Source: Halanaerobium salsuginis (lineage in GTDB: Bacteria; Bacillota; Halanaerobiia; Halanaerobiales; Halanaerobiaceae). From it: a DNA stretch of 64,000 bases. The notes beneath the pieces were generated by a model that was not told the origin of the DNA, ran no database searches, and saw only the letters and a program-made list of their open reading frames with translations. This document shows, piece after piece, positions 38,073 to 46,610 of this stretch (within the stretch, counting starts at the first letter, position 1; the number at the start of each line of letters is the position of its first letter). The DNA lies in NCBI RefSeq assembly GCF_900114545.1, contig NZ_FOTI01000006.1, positions 20,228-84,227 on the forward strand, given 5' to 3'. The position numbers were made by a program, and so were the translations under genes.

Positions 38073-39581
38073 ATGGAATTTATTTTGATTATTATAGCTT
38101 CATTATTATTAAGTTTACCTCTTTATTTGCCTGGTCTATTTTTTGCAAGTTGGTTTGCATTTTTGCCTATTTATTTTTTAAGCAGGAGGCTTGACTTTAG
38201 ACATGGGTTAATTAGTATTTTTATAGTTGGTTTACTTAATGCTGCGCTTAGCTTTTATTGGTTGTATCAACCTCTTAAAAATCAACTTTCTATGCCTTTT
38301 TCCTTTAATTTTTTATTATTATTAATTTATTTTATTATTTCAGCTTTATTTATTAGCATCTGGTTTATAGTTAATAAATTCTTACAGCCAAAAGCTTCTT
38401 ATAGCCCTTTAATAGCTGCTTTAAGCTGGAGCTGTCTTGAATATTTACGTTTTAATTTTTTAGACTTAAATCCTTTTGCTTATCTTGGTTATACTCAAAC
38501 TAATTTTACTTATTTAATGAAATTTGCTTCTTTTGGAGGAATGTTTTTAGTATCTTTTTTAACAGTTTTAATTGGTGGATATTTAGTAAAGATATTTATT
38601 AATCCTTCTTTTAAGAGAGCTGTACCTTTATTATTGATTTTATTTTTCATTTTTACATTTCCTCATTTTTATTATGCAGCTGCTCCAGCTGCTAAAGCTG
38701 GTCCAGAAATTGATCTTTTAATAAATAATGATTCAGCAAATTTTATTAATAGACAAATTAATGATAGATTTAATCTATTAGATGAGGAAATAACCACATT
38801 AGCTAAGTTAATTAATTCCAGTAATAGCAAATATTTATTTACAGCGGCTAATTCTCTGCATTTTGATCTACCCAGGAATGGATATTATAGAACGCAATTT
38901 TTAGATAAAATAACTAAATCACAACAGGATACTTATCTTCAATTAGGAGTTAATAGCTATAGAAAAGCTGGTTTTAAAGAACGGAATTCTTTTTCATTAT
39001 TATTAGATCCAGATTTAGAAGTTAAATATAGGCTGCCAAAAAACAATAATATTTTAGCTGGATTACAAATTTTTGCTAAAAAACATCTGCAAAAAATATT
39101 AGCTAATCAGATTGACTTTAAAATAAATCCAGTCAGCAGTCAATTTATTGAATTACCAGATTTCAGTTATTTAAATTTAATCACAGATGAGATTTTTACG
39201 CCTCTAGCTGTTAGTAGAGTAAATCTAGATAAAAATTATAATTTGCTAATTTATACAGCTGACAACAGTGATTTTAGGGGGGTAGTTTACAATAACCTGA
39301 GCTGGTCTGCAGCAGTCATGAGAGCGGCTGAAAGCAGAATATCTGTTGTTGCAGCAGTTAGTTCTGGTTATAGTGGTTATATTAATTTTGGCGCTAAGTC
39401 AGTAAAGAAGGTAAGACTGGCCCGGGGATTAATTTCAGTTAAACCTGCTTTAATAAATTATCAGACCTATTATGAAAAACAGCCTGATCGAGTTATTAAT
39501 TTCTTATTAGTTATGCTGGCAGTAATATTTATTTTAAAATTATTATTTATTATAGCAGCAAAAAGAGACAGCAGAAATTAA
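38073..39581 (+). CDS. Lnt-like membrane protein with degenerate nitrilase-type active site
   Basis: Homologue of apolipoprotein N-acyltransferase, the inner-membrane enzyme that adds the third acyl chain to lipoproteins in diderms. 502 residues: about seven N-terminal spans (residues 1-200) with the Lnt-like WSCLEYLRFNFLDLNPFAYL segment, a C-terminal carbon-nitrogen hydrolase fold (about 210-460) and a last span (472-494). The WPE glutamate position reads TAAN (257-260), and the ICYE cysteine position reads ITDE (T371 for Cys). Lys 323 may be the remaining triad residue. The MRAAESRISVVAAVSSGYSG strand confirms the family. ATG 38073 is 7 bases from GGAGG. Probably not an active acyltransferase. 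Confidence 0.78.
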   Translation: MEFILIIIASLLLSLPLYLPGLFFASWFAFLPIYFLSRRLDFRHGLISIFIVGLLNAALSFYWLYQPLKNQLSMPFSFNFLLLLIYFIISALFISIWFIVNKFLQPKASYSPLIAALSWSCLEYLRFNFLDLNPFAYLGYTQTNFTYLMKFASFGGMFLVSFLTVLIGGYLVKIFINPSFKRAVPLLLILFFIFTFPHFYYAAAPAAKAGPEIDLLINNDSANFINRQINDRFNLLDEEITTLAKLINSSNSKYLFTAANSLHFDLPRNGYYRTQFLDKITKSQQDTYLQLGVNSYRKAGFKERNSFSLLLDPDLEVKYRLPKNNNILAGLQIFAKKHLQKILANQIDFKINPVSSQFIELPDFSYLNLITDEIFTPLAVSRVNLDKNYNLLIYTADNSDFRGVVYNNLSWSAAVMRAAESRISVVAAVSSGYSGYINFGAKSVKKVRLARGLISVKPALINYQTYYEKQPDRVINFLLVMLAVIFILKLLFIIAAKRDSRN

Positions 39582-39600
39582 TCTGCTGTCATTTTTTTTA
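39567..39600. terminator. bidirectional terminator across convergent stop codons
   Basis: GACAGCAG (39567-39574) pairs with CTGCTGTC (39583-39590). The two convergent stop codons overlap within its loop, and a T run follows on the plus strand. Confidence 0.82.
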
Positions 39601-41326
39601 TTACTTCTAGATCTGGATCAATATAAATTGTCTGATAATTATCATAATAGACAAGACCAGGTTTTGCTCCTTTAGGTTTATTGACATTTTCTACCTGGGT
39701 ATAATCTATTGGAACATTTTTTGATTGTCGTGCCTTACTGTAGTATGCAGCCAGAACAGCAGCTTCATTTATTGTTTGTTCAGGAACATCTTTAGCTGTA
39801 TCACGCTTAATTATCACATGTGAGCCAGCTATTGTTTTGGTATGCAGCCAGAGATCACCTTGATTAGCAATTTTTTTAGTTAATTGATCATTTTGACGAT
39901 TATTTCTACCAACTAAAATTTGGTAACCATCGCTAGAAATAAATTTGCGTGGTTTTAAACGAGCTGTTTGCTTTTTGCGATTTTTTTTCTGCTGTTTTTT
40001 AATATATCCTTCATCTTTCAGCTCATCTTTTATTTCATCAAGATCATTTAAAGTTTCAGCCTGTTCGATATTTAAACTAACCTGGTTTAAATATTTTTCT
40101 TCATGTCTTAATTTAGCAATTTCTCTTTTTAAATGTTTCACACTTTTTTTAAGCTTATTATATTTTTTGAAATATTTTTGAGCATTTTCAGAGGCAGTTA
40201 AATCTGGTCTTAGTTTGATTTTTAGTTTAGACTGGTCAGAAGAATAATAATCAGTAACTTCAACTTCATTACTACCTTTTTTAATTTGATAAATATTAGC
40301 AGTAATTAATTCACCGTATTTTTTATATTTTTCAGCATTTTTACTGTCCGCTAATTGTTGCTTTAACTTTTCCTGTTTTTTAATGGTTTTTTGCAGATAA
40401 TTATTAACTACTTTGTTTACTTCTCTAATTGAATGATTTAATTTTTTGTTTTTTAAGAAGTTCTTATAATAGTAGTCCATCATTTCATCAAAATCAGTAA
40501 ATCTTTTGCTTTCGGTAACTTTCCTATAATTTAAAGGGAAAGCTGAAATATAATCTAATTTATGATCTGTTAAACCAATTATAGCTTGATATTCTTGCTG
40601 TTTAATTAAAGTAGTTAAATTCAAGAAAGATTTAGCTAAACTTTCTTTATCCGCCCTAGATAAATCTTGATAATTTAAGCCACTTTCTATACCAGCACGA
40701 TGAACAATCTCTCGAGCTGAATAAGGACCGATACCTCTGAAATTAAACATTACAGCTCTAAATGATGCCTGATTAAAGTCGGCTGGAATAGCTGTTAAGA
40801 AATCAAATTTATTTTGAGGAACTAAAGGATTTATTTTTTGCTGACCGGGAGGATAATGATAATTAACTCCAGGATATAGTTCTCTTTCACTACTCTGTTT
40901 ATTGGTAATTCTTTTCATAGCATCTAAAACTATTTCTTTATCATCAAGTAAAATAACATTACTATATTTACCCATTAATTCTGCAATTAATTTATATTCT
41001 TTTCCTCTTTTTTCTATATTAATTTCAATTATTCTTTCAAATTCAGGTTGAATTATTTTTGTGATATAAGAATTTTTAAGATATTTTCTTAACAGCATAC
41101 AAAAGTCAGGGGGATAAGCAGGAAATTCGTAATCTAAATTAGTTAGATTGATTCTCGCCCCTTCTGCATCAGTAGAAATTAATAATTGCAGATTTTTATT
41201 TTGCTGTCTTAATCTGACAATCAACTGTTTTTGTTCAATTTGATACACTTTTTCTATTCTTGCTCCAATAATTTTTGCTTGTAGATTATCTTTAAGGGCA
41301 GATAGTAAGATCCCATCAAAAGCCAT
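39578..41326 (-). CDS. rqcH: RqcH/NFACT family ribosome quality control protein
   Basis: Bacterial Rqc2 homologue that binds stalled 50S-peptidyl-tRNA and directs alanine tailing; formerly annotated as fibronectin-binding protein. 582 residues: NFACT-N (MAFDGILLSALKDNL), a helix-hairpin-helix, coiled coils at about residues 280-430, and NFACT-R (GRNNRQNDQLTKK, DLWLHTKTIAGSHVII). ATG at 41326 lies 8 bases after TTGGAG; a GTG at 41335 is inside that site. Its stop overlaps that of the Lnt-like gene by 3 to 4 bases. Confidence 0.93.
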   Translation of the reverse strand: MAFDGILLSALKDNLQAKIIGARIEKVYQIEQKQLIVRLRQQNKNLQLLISTDAEGARINLTNLDYEFPAYPPDFCMLLRKYLKNSYITKIIQPEFERIIEINIEKRGKEYKLIAELMGKYSNVILLDDKEIVLDAMKRITNKQSSERELYPGVNYHYPPGQQKINPLVPQNKFDFLTAIPADFNQASFRAVMFNFRGIGPYSAREIVHRAGIESGLNYQDLSRADKESLAKSFLNLTTLIKQQEYQAIIGLTDHKLDYISAFPLNYRKVTESKRFTDFDEMMDYYYKNFLKNKKLNHSIREVNKVVNNYLQKTIKKQEKLKQQLADSKNAEKYKKYGELITANIYQIKKGSNEVEVTDYYSSDQSKLKIKLRPDLTASENAQKYFKKYNKLKKSVKHLKREIAKLRHEEKYLNQVSLNIEQAETLNDLDEIKDELKDEGYIKKQQKKNRKKQTARLKPRKFISSDGYQILVGRNNRQNDQLTKKIANQGDLWLHTKTIAGSHVIIKRDTAKDVPEQTINEAAVLAAYYSKARQSKNVPIDYTQVENVNKPKGAKPGLVYYDNYQTIYIDPDLEVIKKMTAD

Positions 41327-41431
41327 TTTTATCACTCCAATTTAGCTTTCTAAATATTATTTTAGTTTAACTTTAGTTTACTTTAGTATAAAAGAAAGTT
41401 TGCTGTGAGTCAATCATGATCTTTAATTCCC

Positions 41432-41460
41432 TTGTCAAAAAAGAACTGCTGTGGTATTAT
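41432..41460 (+). promoter_or_regulatory. sigma-A promoter for remA-gmk-rpoZ-coaBC
   Basis: TTGTCA (41432-41437) and TATTAT (41455-41460) with a 17-base spacer. It would give a leader of about 65 bases before remA. Confidence 0.72.
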
Positions 41461-41531
41461 TAATAAAAGATAAAAATCGAGTATTGAGTAGCTTTTTAAA
41501 TATAAATAGAGATTTTAGGAGGTAATAAAAG

Positions 41532-41777
41532 ATGGATGTTAGTTTAATTAATATTGGATTTGGCAATATTATTGCAGCAAACAGAGTTATTGCGGTTGTA
41601 AGTCCAGAATCAGCACCAATCAAGAGAATTATTCAGGAAGCAAGAGAAAGAGGCATGTTGATTGATGCTACCTATGGTCGTAGAACAAGAGCTGTTATTA
41701 TTACTGATAGTGATCATGTAGTTTTATCTGCAATTCAGCCAGAAACTGTTTCCCACCGCCTGGAAGATGATAAATAA
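41532..41777 (+). CDS. remA: RemA-family DNA-binding regulator (DUF370)
   Basis: Small (81 residues) DNA-binding protein, in Bacillus an activator of biofilm matrix and osmoprotection genes. The family core is intact: [21 protein letters not shown] then AREKG-like AREKR-type residues before [11 protein letters not shown] and the [11 protein letters not shown] strand. RBS TAGGAGGT. In a salt-adapted organism a link to osmotic control would be of interest, but this is inference. First gene of the gmk cluster. Confidence 0.95.
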   Translation: MDVSLINIGFGNIIAANRVIAVVSPESAPIKRIIQEARERGMLIDATYGRRTRAVIITDSDHVVLSAIQPETVSHRLEDDK

Positions 41778-41793
41778 AGTGGAGGTTAGATAA

Positions 41794-42369
41794 ATGAACA
41801 GAGGAATCTTATTTGTATTATCTGGCCCGTCTGGAGTGGGAAAAAATACTGTACTAGATGAATTATTTGAAAACTTTTCCGGTGTTTCTTATTCAGTTTC
41901 TGCTACTACTCGACAGGCTAGGAATGGAGAAATTGACGGAGAAGATTATTTTTTTATTTCTGAACAAAAATTTAAAGAGATTGAAGCAAACAATGGTTTT
42001 ATTGAAAGTGCCAAGGTTCATGGGCACTGTTACGGAACCCCCAAAAAGTTTGTTGATGAGCGGTTAGCTAAAGGTGAAGATATAATTTTAGAAATAGACA
42101 CTCAGGGTGCTAAGCAGGTAAGAAAGAAATATCCTGAAGCTGTTTATATTTTTTTGCTGCCGCCTTCTCTAAAAGAGCTCGAAAATAGACTTGATAAAAG
42201 AGGCTCTGAAGACGCAAAAACAAAGAATATTCGTCTTCATAATGCACGGCAAGAACTTAAAGAGGTACATAATTATGATTATGAGGTTGTTAATGACAGC
42301 CTGGCTGAAGCAGTCAGGAAAATAAAAAAAATTATTGTTGCTGAACAAGAAAGGAGAGATCAGGAATGA
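41794..42369 (+). CDS. gmk: guanylate kinase
   Basis: Phosphorylates GMP to GDP with ATP. 191 residues. P-loop GPSGVGKNTV at residues 10-19, where Asn replaces the more usual Ser or Gly but the nucleotide lysine is kept. The GMP-binding TTRQARNGEIDGEDYFF segment and the lid region KRGSEDAKT are present. Overlaps rpoZ by ATGA, suggesting coupling. Confidence 0.96.
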   Translation: MNRGILFVLSGPSGVGKNTVLDELFENFSGVSYSVSATTRQARNGEIDGEDYFFISEQKFKEIEANNGFIESAKVHGHCYGTPKKFVDERLAKGEDIILEIDTQGAKQVRKKYPEAVYIFLLPPSLKELENRLDKRGSEDAKTKNIRLHNARQELKEVHNYDYEVVNDSLAEAVRKIKKIIVAEQERRDQE

Positions 42370-42566
42370 TTAATCAACCTTCTGCAGAAAAGCTGTCCAC
42401 GAAAGCAGATAGTCTTTATACTATAATTATTATGGCAGCTAAAAGGGCCAGACAATTAAATGGTAATGAGAACTATTTGTTAGAAAAATATCGCAGTCAT
42501 AAAATTGTTTCGCGTAGTTTAGAAGAAATTGAAAAAGATAAAATAAACTATCGAAAACATGAATAA
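42366..42566 (+). CDS. rpoZ: RNA polymerase omega subunit
   Basis: Small RNA polymerase subunit (66 residues) that helps assemble beta-prime. The TIIIMAAKRARQLN helix and the ALEEI-like SRSLEEIEKDKI segment are typical. Overlaps gmk by 4 bases and keeps the Firmicutes gmk-rpoZ-coaBC order. Confidence 0.92.
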   Translation: MINQPSAEKLSTKADSLYTIIIMAAKRARQLNGNENYLLEKYRSHKIVSRSLEEIEKDKINYRKHE

Positions 42567-42621
42567 AAGTTTATTTTTTAAGTAAAGTGATGGTGATTTT
42601 TCAATATTTAAGGAGGAGAAA

Positions 42622-43806
42622 ATGGCTGCTAATATTGTTTTAGGAGTAACAGGCGGCATAGCTGCTTATAAAATGCTGCAGGTTGCCAGTAATCTAACTA
42701 AATTAAATCATAATGTTTATACGATTATGACGGAATCTGCTACTAAGTTTATTAATCCTCTGACTTTTCATTCACTGACTCATCTCCCGGTTGAAACAGA
42801 CTTGTTTTCAAGTACAAGTAATGAAGTTAAACATATTGAACTTGCTGATCAGGCAGATGTATTTTTAATAGCGCCTGCTTCAGCAAATTTTTTAGGTAAA
42901 GCTGCAGCTGGAATTGCTGATGATTTATTAACAACAGTAATTTTAGCCAGCCGGGCACCGATCATAGTTGCACCATCAATGAATGTGCATATGTTTGAAA
43001 ATCAGATTGTACAACAAAATATGACTGTTCTGGCTGAGCGTGGTTATCAGATAATATCCCCAGCTGCTGGTTATTTAGCTTGTGGATATACTGGTAAAGG
43101 CAGGCTGCCAGAACCAGAATTACTTGTTGAAGCTGTTTTAAAAGAATTAAGCAAAAAAGATTTAACTGGTAAAAATATCTTAATTACAGCTGGACCAACT
43201 AGAGAAGCAATTGATCCAGTTAGATTTATCAGCAATAATTCTAGCGGTAAAATGGGATATGCCTTAGCTAAAGCTGCTGCTTATCGAGGGGCAGATGTTA
43301 CTTTAATTTCTGGTCCGACTGCTTTAACTCCTCCAGTTGGAGTTAACTATATTGCTGTTAAAACTGCTGCTGAAATGAAAACAGAAGTAGATAATAATTT
43401 TTCTAAATCGGATATTACAATTATGGCTGCAGCTGTTGCTGATTATAGACCACTGCAGACAAACTCGGAAAAGTTAAAAAAGTCTACTGGGAATCTAAAA
43501 GTTGAGTTAACAAGAACTACTGATATTTTAGCCGAAATAGCTAAAAATAAAAGAAAAGATCAATTAGTAGTAGGTTTTGCTGCTGAAAGCCAGAATTTGT
43601 TAGCTAATGCTCAGAAAAAATTAGAAGAAAAAGCAGCAGATTTTATTATTGCAAATGATATTAGTTTACCGGATCTCGGTTTTGGTAGTAATAATAATAA
43701 AATTACAATCTTAACTGGAGAGTCTAAAACTACTCTGCCGGTACAGAGCAAAGAAAAACTGGCCCATAAGATTTTTGATTATTTAATTGATTCAGGCCGG
43801 AAATAA
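42622..43806 (+). CDS. coaBC: bifunctional phosphopantothenoylcysteine decarboxylase/ligase
   Basis: Coenzyme A synthesis. The N-terminal flavoprotein CoaC half (about residues 1-180) has GVTGGIAAYK, the PASANFLGK and APSMNVHMFEN segments; the C-terminal CoaB half has the ITAGPTREAIDPVRFISN and NSSGKMGYALA motifs and the KLKK dimer loop. 394 residues. RBS AAGGAGGAG. In many relatives the next gene is priA; here a transporter group, lgt and metK intervene. Confidence 0.96.
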   Translation: MAANIVLGVTGGIAAYKMLQVASNLTKLNHNVYTIMTESATKFINPLTFHSLTHLPVETDLFSSTSNEVKHIELADQADVFLIAPASANFLGKAAAGIADDLLTTVILASRAPIIVAPSMNVHMFENQIVQQNMTVLAERGYQIISPAAGYLACGYTGKGRLPEPELLVEAVLKELSKKDLTGKNILITAGPTREAIDPVRFISNNSSGKMGYALAKAAAYRGADVTLISGPTALTPPVGVNYIAVKTAAEMKTEVDNNFSKSDITIMAAAVADYRPLQTNSEKLKKSTGNLKVELTRTTDILAEIAKNKRKDQLVVGFAAESQNLLANAQKKLEEKAADFIIANDISLPDLGFGSNNNKITILTGESKTTLPVQSKEKLAHKIFDYLIDSGRK

Positions 43807-43835
43807 TTGACTTTATTAATAATTTAATCTATAAT
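43807..43835 (+). promoter_or_regulatory. near-consensus sigma-A promoter before the SBP gene
   Basis: TTGACT (43807-43812), 17-base spacer, perfect TATAAT (43830-43835), starting immediately after the coaBC stop. It would make a leader of about 105 bases. Confidence 0.85.
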
Positions 43836-43947
43836 TAATTTAAGAATTTTAGTGAAAAGTAGAAATTATAGATGTTCTGGAGGTGATTTTAAAGTAGCTT
43901 ATTTTTTTCAAAATATAAAAAAATAATTGAGGAGGAAGAAGTTTAGT

Positions 43948-45507
43948 ATGAAAAAAATTATTTTAACAACTTTTATTCTTTTAGTATTAATGTCAGTTGT
44001 AGTTACCGGTGCCATGGCTCAACAGCAGGGTGGTACTTTGGTGTTTGGTCGTGGAGGAGATTCAGTAGGGCTTGACCCAATTCAGGTAACTGATGGTGAA
44101 TCATTTAAAGTTACCCAGCAAATTTATGATACCCTGGTTGACTATACACCTGGCACTACAGAAGTAGAACCAGCTCTGGCAACAGACTGGGAAGTATCTG
44201 ATGATGGCTTAACCTGGACTTTTCATTTAAGAGAAGGTGTTCAATTCCATGATGGAACTCCTTTCAATGCTGAAGCAGTTAAATTTAATTTTGACCGCTG
44301 GCGTTTAGAAGATAATCCTTACCATATTGGGGGAGAATTTACCTATTATAGTTACATGTTCCAGGGATTCCCGGGGATTATTCAAGAAGTTAATGTGGTA
44401 GATGATTATACAATAGAGTTTGTACTTTCTGAAAAACAGGCTCCTTTCTTAAATAATCTGGCTATGGTTCCTTTTGGTATTGCCAGTCCTACAGCAGTAA
44501 AAAAATATGGAGAAGATTACTTTAAACATCCAGTAGGGACAGGAGCATATGTTTTAGATGAATGGCGTCAGGGCGATAGAGTGATTTTAAAAGCAAATGA
44601 AAATTATTGGCGTGAAAGAGCTTATCTTGATGAAATTGTTTTCCGTTCCATTCCTGATAATTCAGCTAGATTTATGGAATTACAATCTGGCACTATTGAT
44701 ATGATGGATGGTGTTAGTCCTGAAGATGTTGAAAGTGTTAACAGCAATGATCAGTTACAGCTTTCTTTAAGACCAAGTATGAATGTTGGTTATTTTGCAA
44801 TGAACTTTAACTTTGAACCTTTTGATAATGTTAAAGTGAGAAAAGCTTTTAATTATGCAATTGATAAACAGGCTATAATTGATGCTTTTTATGCTGGTTT
44901 AGCAGAACCTGCTAAAAATCCAATGCCACCTTCTATATGGGGATATAATGATGATATTGAAGCATATGATTATAATCCAGAAAAAGCTAAAGAATTGTTG
45001 ACAGAAGCAGGCTATGAAGATGGGTTTGAGTTTGATCTCTGGTATTTACCGGTGCCAAGACCCTATATTCCACAGGGTAAATTTATCGCTCAGGCTATTC
45101 AAAGTTATTTGAGTGATATAGGAGTAACTGCAAATTTAGTTACTTATGACTGGAGTACCTATCTTGATAAAACAGAACACCAAGAGGCACCTACTTATAT
45201 GTTAGGTTGGACTGGTGATAATGGTGATCCAGATAACTTCTTATATGTACTGCTTGATAAGACTAATAGTAATAATGCTTATGTCAGTGAGGAATTACAT
45301 GATATTCTGGTTGAAGCACAAAAAACTATGGATCATGAGAAGAGAGTTGAACTTTATAACCAAGCACAGGAAATTATTCATGAAGATGCTCCCTGGGTAC
45401 CTTTAGTTCACTCCACACCACCAATTGCTTTAAAATCTAATGTCAAAAACTATATTCCAAACCCAACTGGAACAGAAAAATTACACAGAGTTTGGTTAGA
45501 AAATTAG
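43948..45507 (+). CDS. family 5 extracellular solute-binding protein (peptide/dipeptide type)
   Basis: Periplasmic binding protein for an ABC importer, probably of peptides. 519 residues with a Sec signal peptide (about residues 1-25) ending in GAMA before QQQGG. There is no cysteine or lipobox, so it should be a soluble periplasmic protein rather than a lipoprotein, which fits a diderm cell. The family 5 core is clear (EPALATDWEVSDDGLTWTFHLREGV). ATG 43948 follows GGAGGAAG. Ligand unknown; nickel, glutathione and oligosaccharide binders share this fold. Confidence 0.92.
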   Translation: MKKIILTTFILLVLMSVVVTGAMAQQQGGTLVFGRGGDSVGLDPIQVTDGESFKVTQQIYDTLVDYTPGTTEVEPALATDWEVSDDGLTWTFHLREGVQFHDGTPFNAEAVKFNFDRWRLEDNPYHIGGEFTYYSYMFQGFPGIIQEVNVVDDYTIEFVLSEKQAPFLNNLAMVPFGIASPTAVKKYGEDYFKHPVGTGAYVLDEWRQGDRVILKANENYWRERAYLDEIVFRSIPDNSARFMELQSGTIDMMDGVSPEDVESVNSNDQLQLSLRPSMNVGYFAMNFNFEPFDNVKVRKAFNYAIDKQAIIDAFYAGLAEPAKNPMPPSIWGYNDDIEAYDYNPEKAKELLTEAGYEDGFEFDLWYLPVPRPYIPQGKFIAQAIQSYLSDIGVTANLVTYDWSTYLDKTEHQEAPTYMLGWTGDNGDPDNFLYVLLDKTNSNNAYVSEELHDILVEAQKTMDHEKRVELYNQAQEIIHEDAPWVPLVHSTPPIALKSNVKNYIPNPTGTEKLHRVWLEN

Positions 45508-45535
45508 TATTTGACTAAAAGTGAATCAAATAATT

Positions 45536-45563
45536 AATCTGCGGCTGGTAATGGCCGCAGATT
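45536..45563 (+). promoter_or_regulatory. intercistronic stem-loop between SBP and permease genes
   Basis: A perfect 10-bp stem (45536-45545 with 45554-45563) and 8-base loop, with no T run after it. More likely a processing or mRNA-stabilising hairpin that keeps SBP transcripts above permease levels than a full terminator. Confidence 0.7.
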
Positions 45564-45592
45564 ATCTTTGAATAGGAAGGTGTAATTAGGAA

Positions 45593-46597
45593 ATGATTAA
45601 CTATATTATCAAAAGATTACTGGCTTTAATTCCAATTTTAATTGGGGTGGCTGTAATAGTTTTTTTAATTGTGCATTTAATTCCTGGAGATCCTGCCCAG
45701 ACAATGTTGGGAGAGAGGGCTACTGATGCAGCTCTGGCCAGGTTAAGAGAACAGATGGGTCTAAACGACCCACTTTATATTCAATTTTGGCGTTATATTA
45801 AGGATCTATTAAGAGGTGATATGGGGCGTTCAATTATGAGTAATAACCCTGTTATTACTGAACTGCAGGCACGTTTTCCAGCCACTCTTGAACTATCATT
45901 TTTTGCGATAATTTTTGCTGTTGGGGTAGGTGTTCCAGCTGGTATTTTTGCTTCAATAAACCAAAATTCCTGGTTTGATAATTTAAGTATGGTAATTGCT
46001 TTAATGGGGGTTTCAATGCCTATTTTTTGGCTGGGCTTGATGTTTATTTGGCTTTTTGCAGTTCAGCTTGGTTGGTTTCCGCCTTCCTCACGGCTGGGAG
46101 TTGGAATAGATTTTACTCCGATAACTAATCTCTATGTGGTTGATAGTATAATTCAGCTTAATTTTACAGCTTTAGTTGATATTTTACATCATTTAGTTTT
46201 ACCTGCAATTGCTCTGGGAACAATTCCGATGGCTATCATTGCCAGAATGACCAGATCCTCAATGTTAGAAGTTCTCCGGAAAGACTATATTAGAACCGCA
46301 TTTGCAAAAGGTTTACAAAGAAAAGTCGTTATTTTTAAGCATGCTTTGAAAAATGCTTTAGTACCTATTATTACAGTAGTTGGTCTGCAGTTTGGAGTCC
46401 TACTTGGTGGAGCTGTAATGACAGAAACTATCTTTTCCTGGCCTGGCCTGGGTAAATATCTTGTTGATGCAATTTATGCGCGTGATTTTCCAGTTGTTCA
46501 GGGTGGAATACTTTTCTTTGCTACAGTCTTTGTATTAGTTAATTTAATAGTTGATTTATCTTATGCTTTAGTCGATCCGAGAATTCAATACGAGTAG
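45593..46597 (+). CDS. ABC transporter permease, DppB/OppB type
   Basis: Inner-membrane permease subunit, 334 residues with six membrane spans. The N-terminus (INYIIKRLLALIPILIGVAVIVF) is typical of DppB/OppB. The EAA coupling segment (YIRTAFAKGLQRKVVIFKHALKNAL, read from about residue 230) would contact the ATPase. RBS GGAAGGTGTAA. Partner of the next gene and of the preceding binding protein. Confidence 0.94.
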   Translation: MINYIIKRLLALIPILIGVAVIVFLIVHLIPGDPAQTMLGERATDAALARLREQMGLNDPLYIQFWRYIKDLLRGDMGRSIMSNNPVITELQARFPATLELSFFAIIFAVGVGVPAGIFASINQNSWFDNLSMVIALMGVSMPIFWLGLMFIWLFAVQLGWFPPSSRLGVGIDFTPITNLYVVDSIIQLNFTALVDILHHLVLPAIALGTIPMAIIARMTRSSMLEVLRKDYIRTAFAKGLQRKVVIFKHALKNALVPIITVVGLQFGVLLGGAVMTETIFSWPGLGKYLVDAIYARDFPVVQGGILFFATVFVLVNLIVDLSYALVDPRIQYE

Positions 46598-46610
46598 AGG
46601 AGGGAAAATT

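Noticed and set aside
41823..41852. Inactive guanylate kinase because of GKNT in the P-loop.
   Set aside because: The catalytic lysine and following threonine are kept, and the position of the Asn tolerates variation in this family.
45536..45563. Terminator between the binding protein and permease genes.
   Set aside because: The stem is perfect but no T run follows, so it is listed as a processing or stability hairpin instead.
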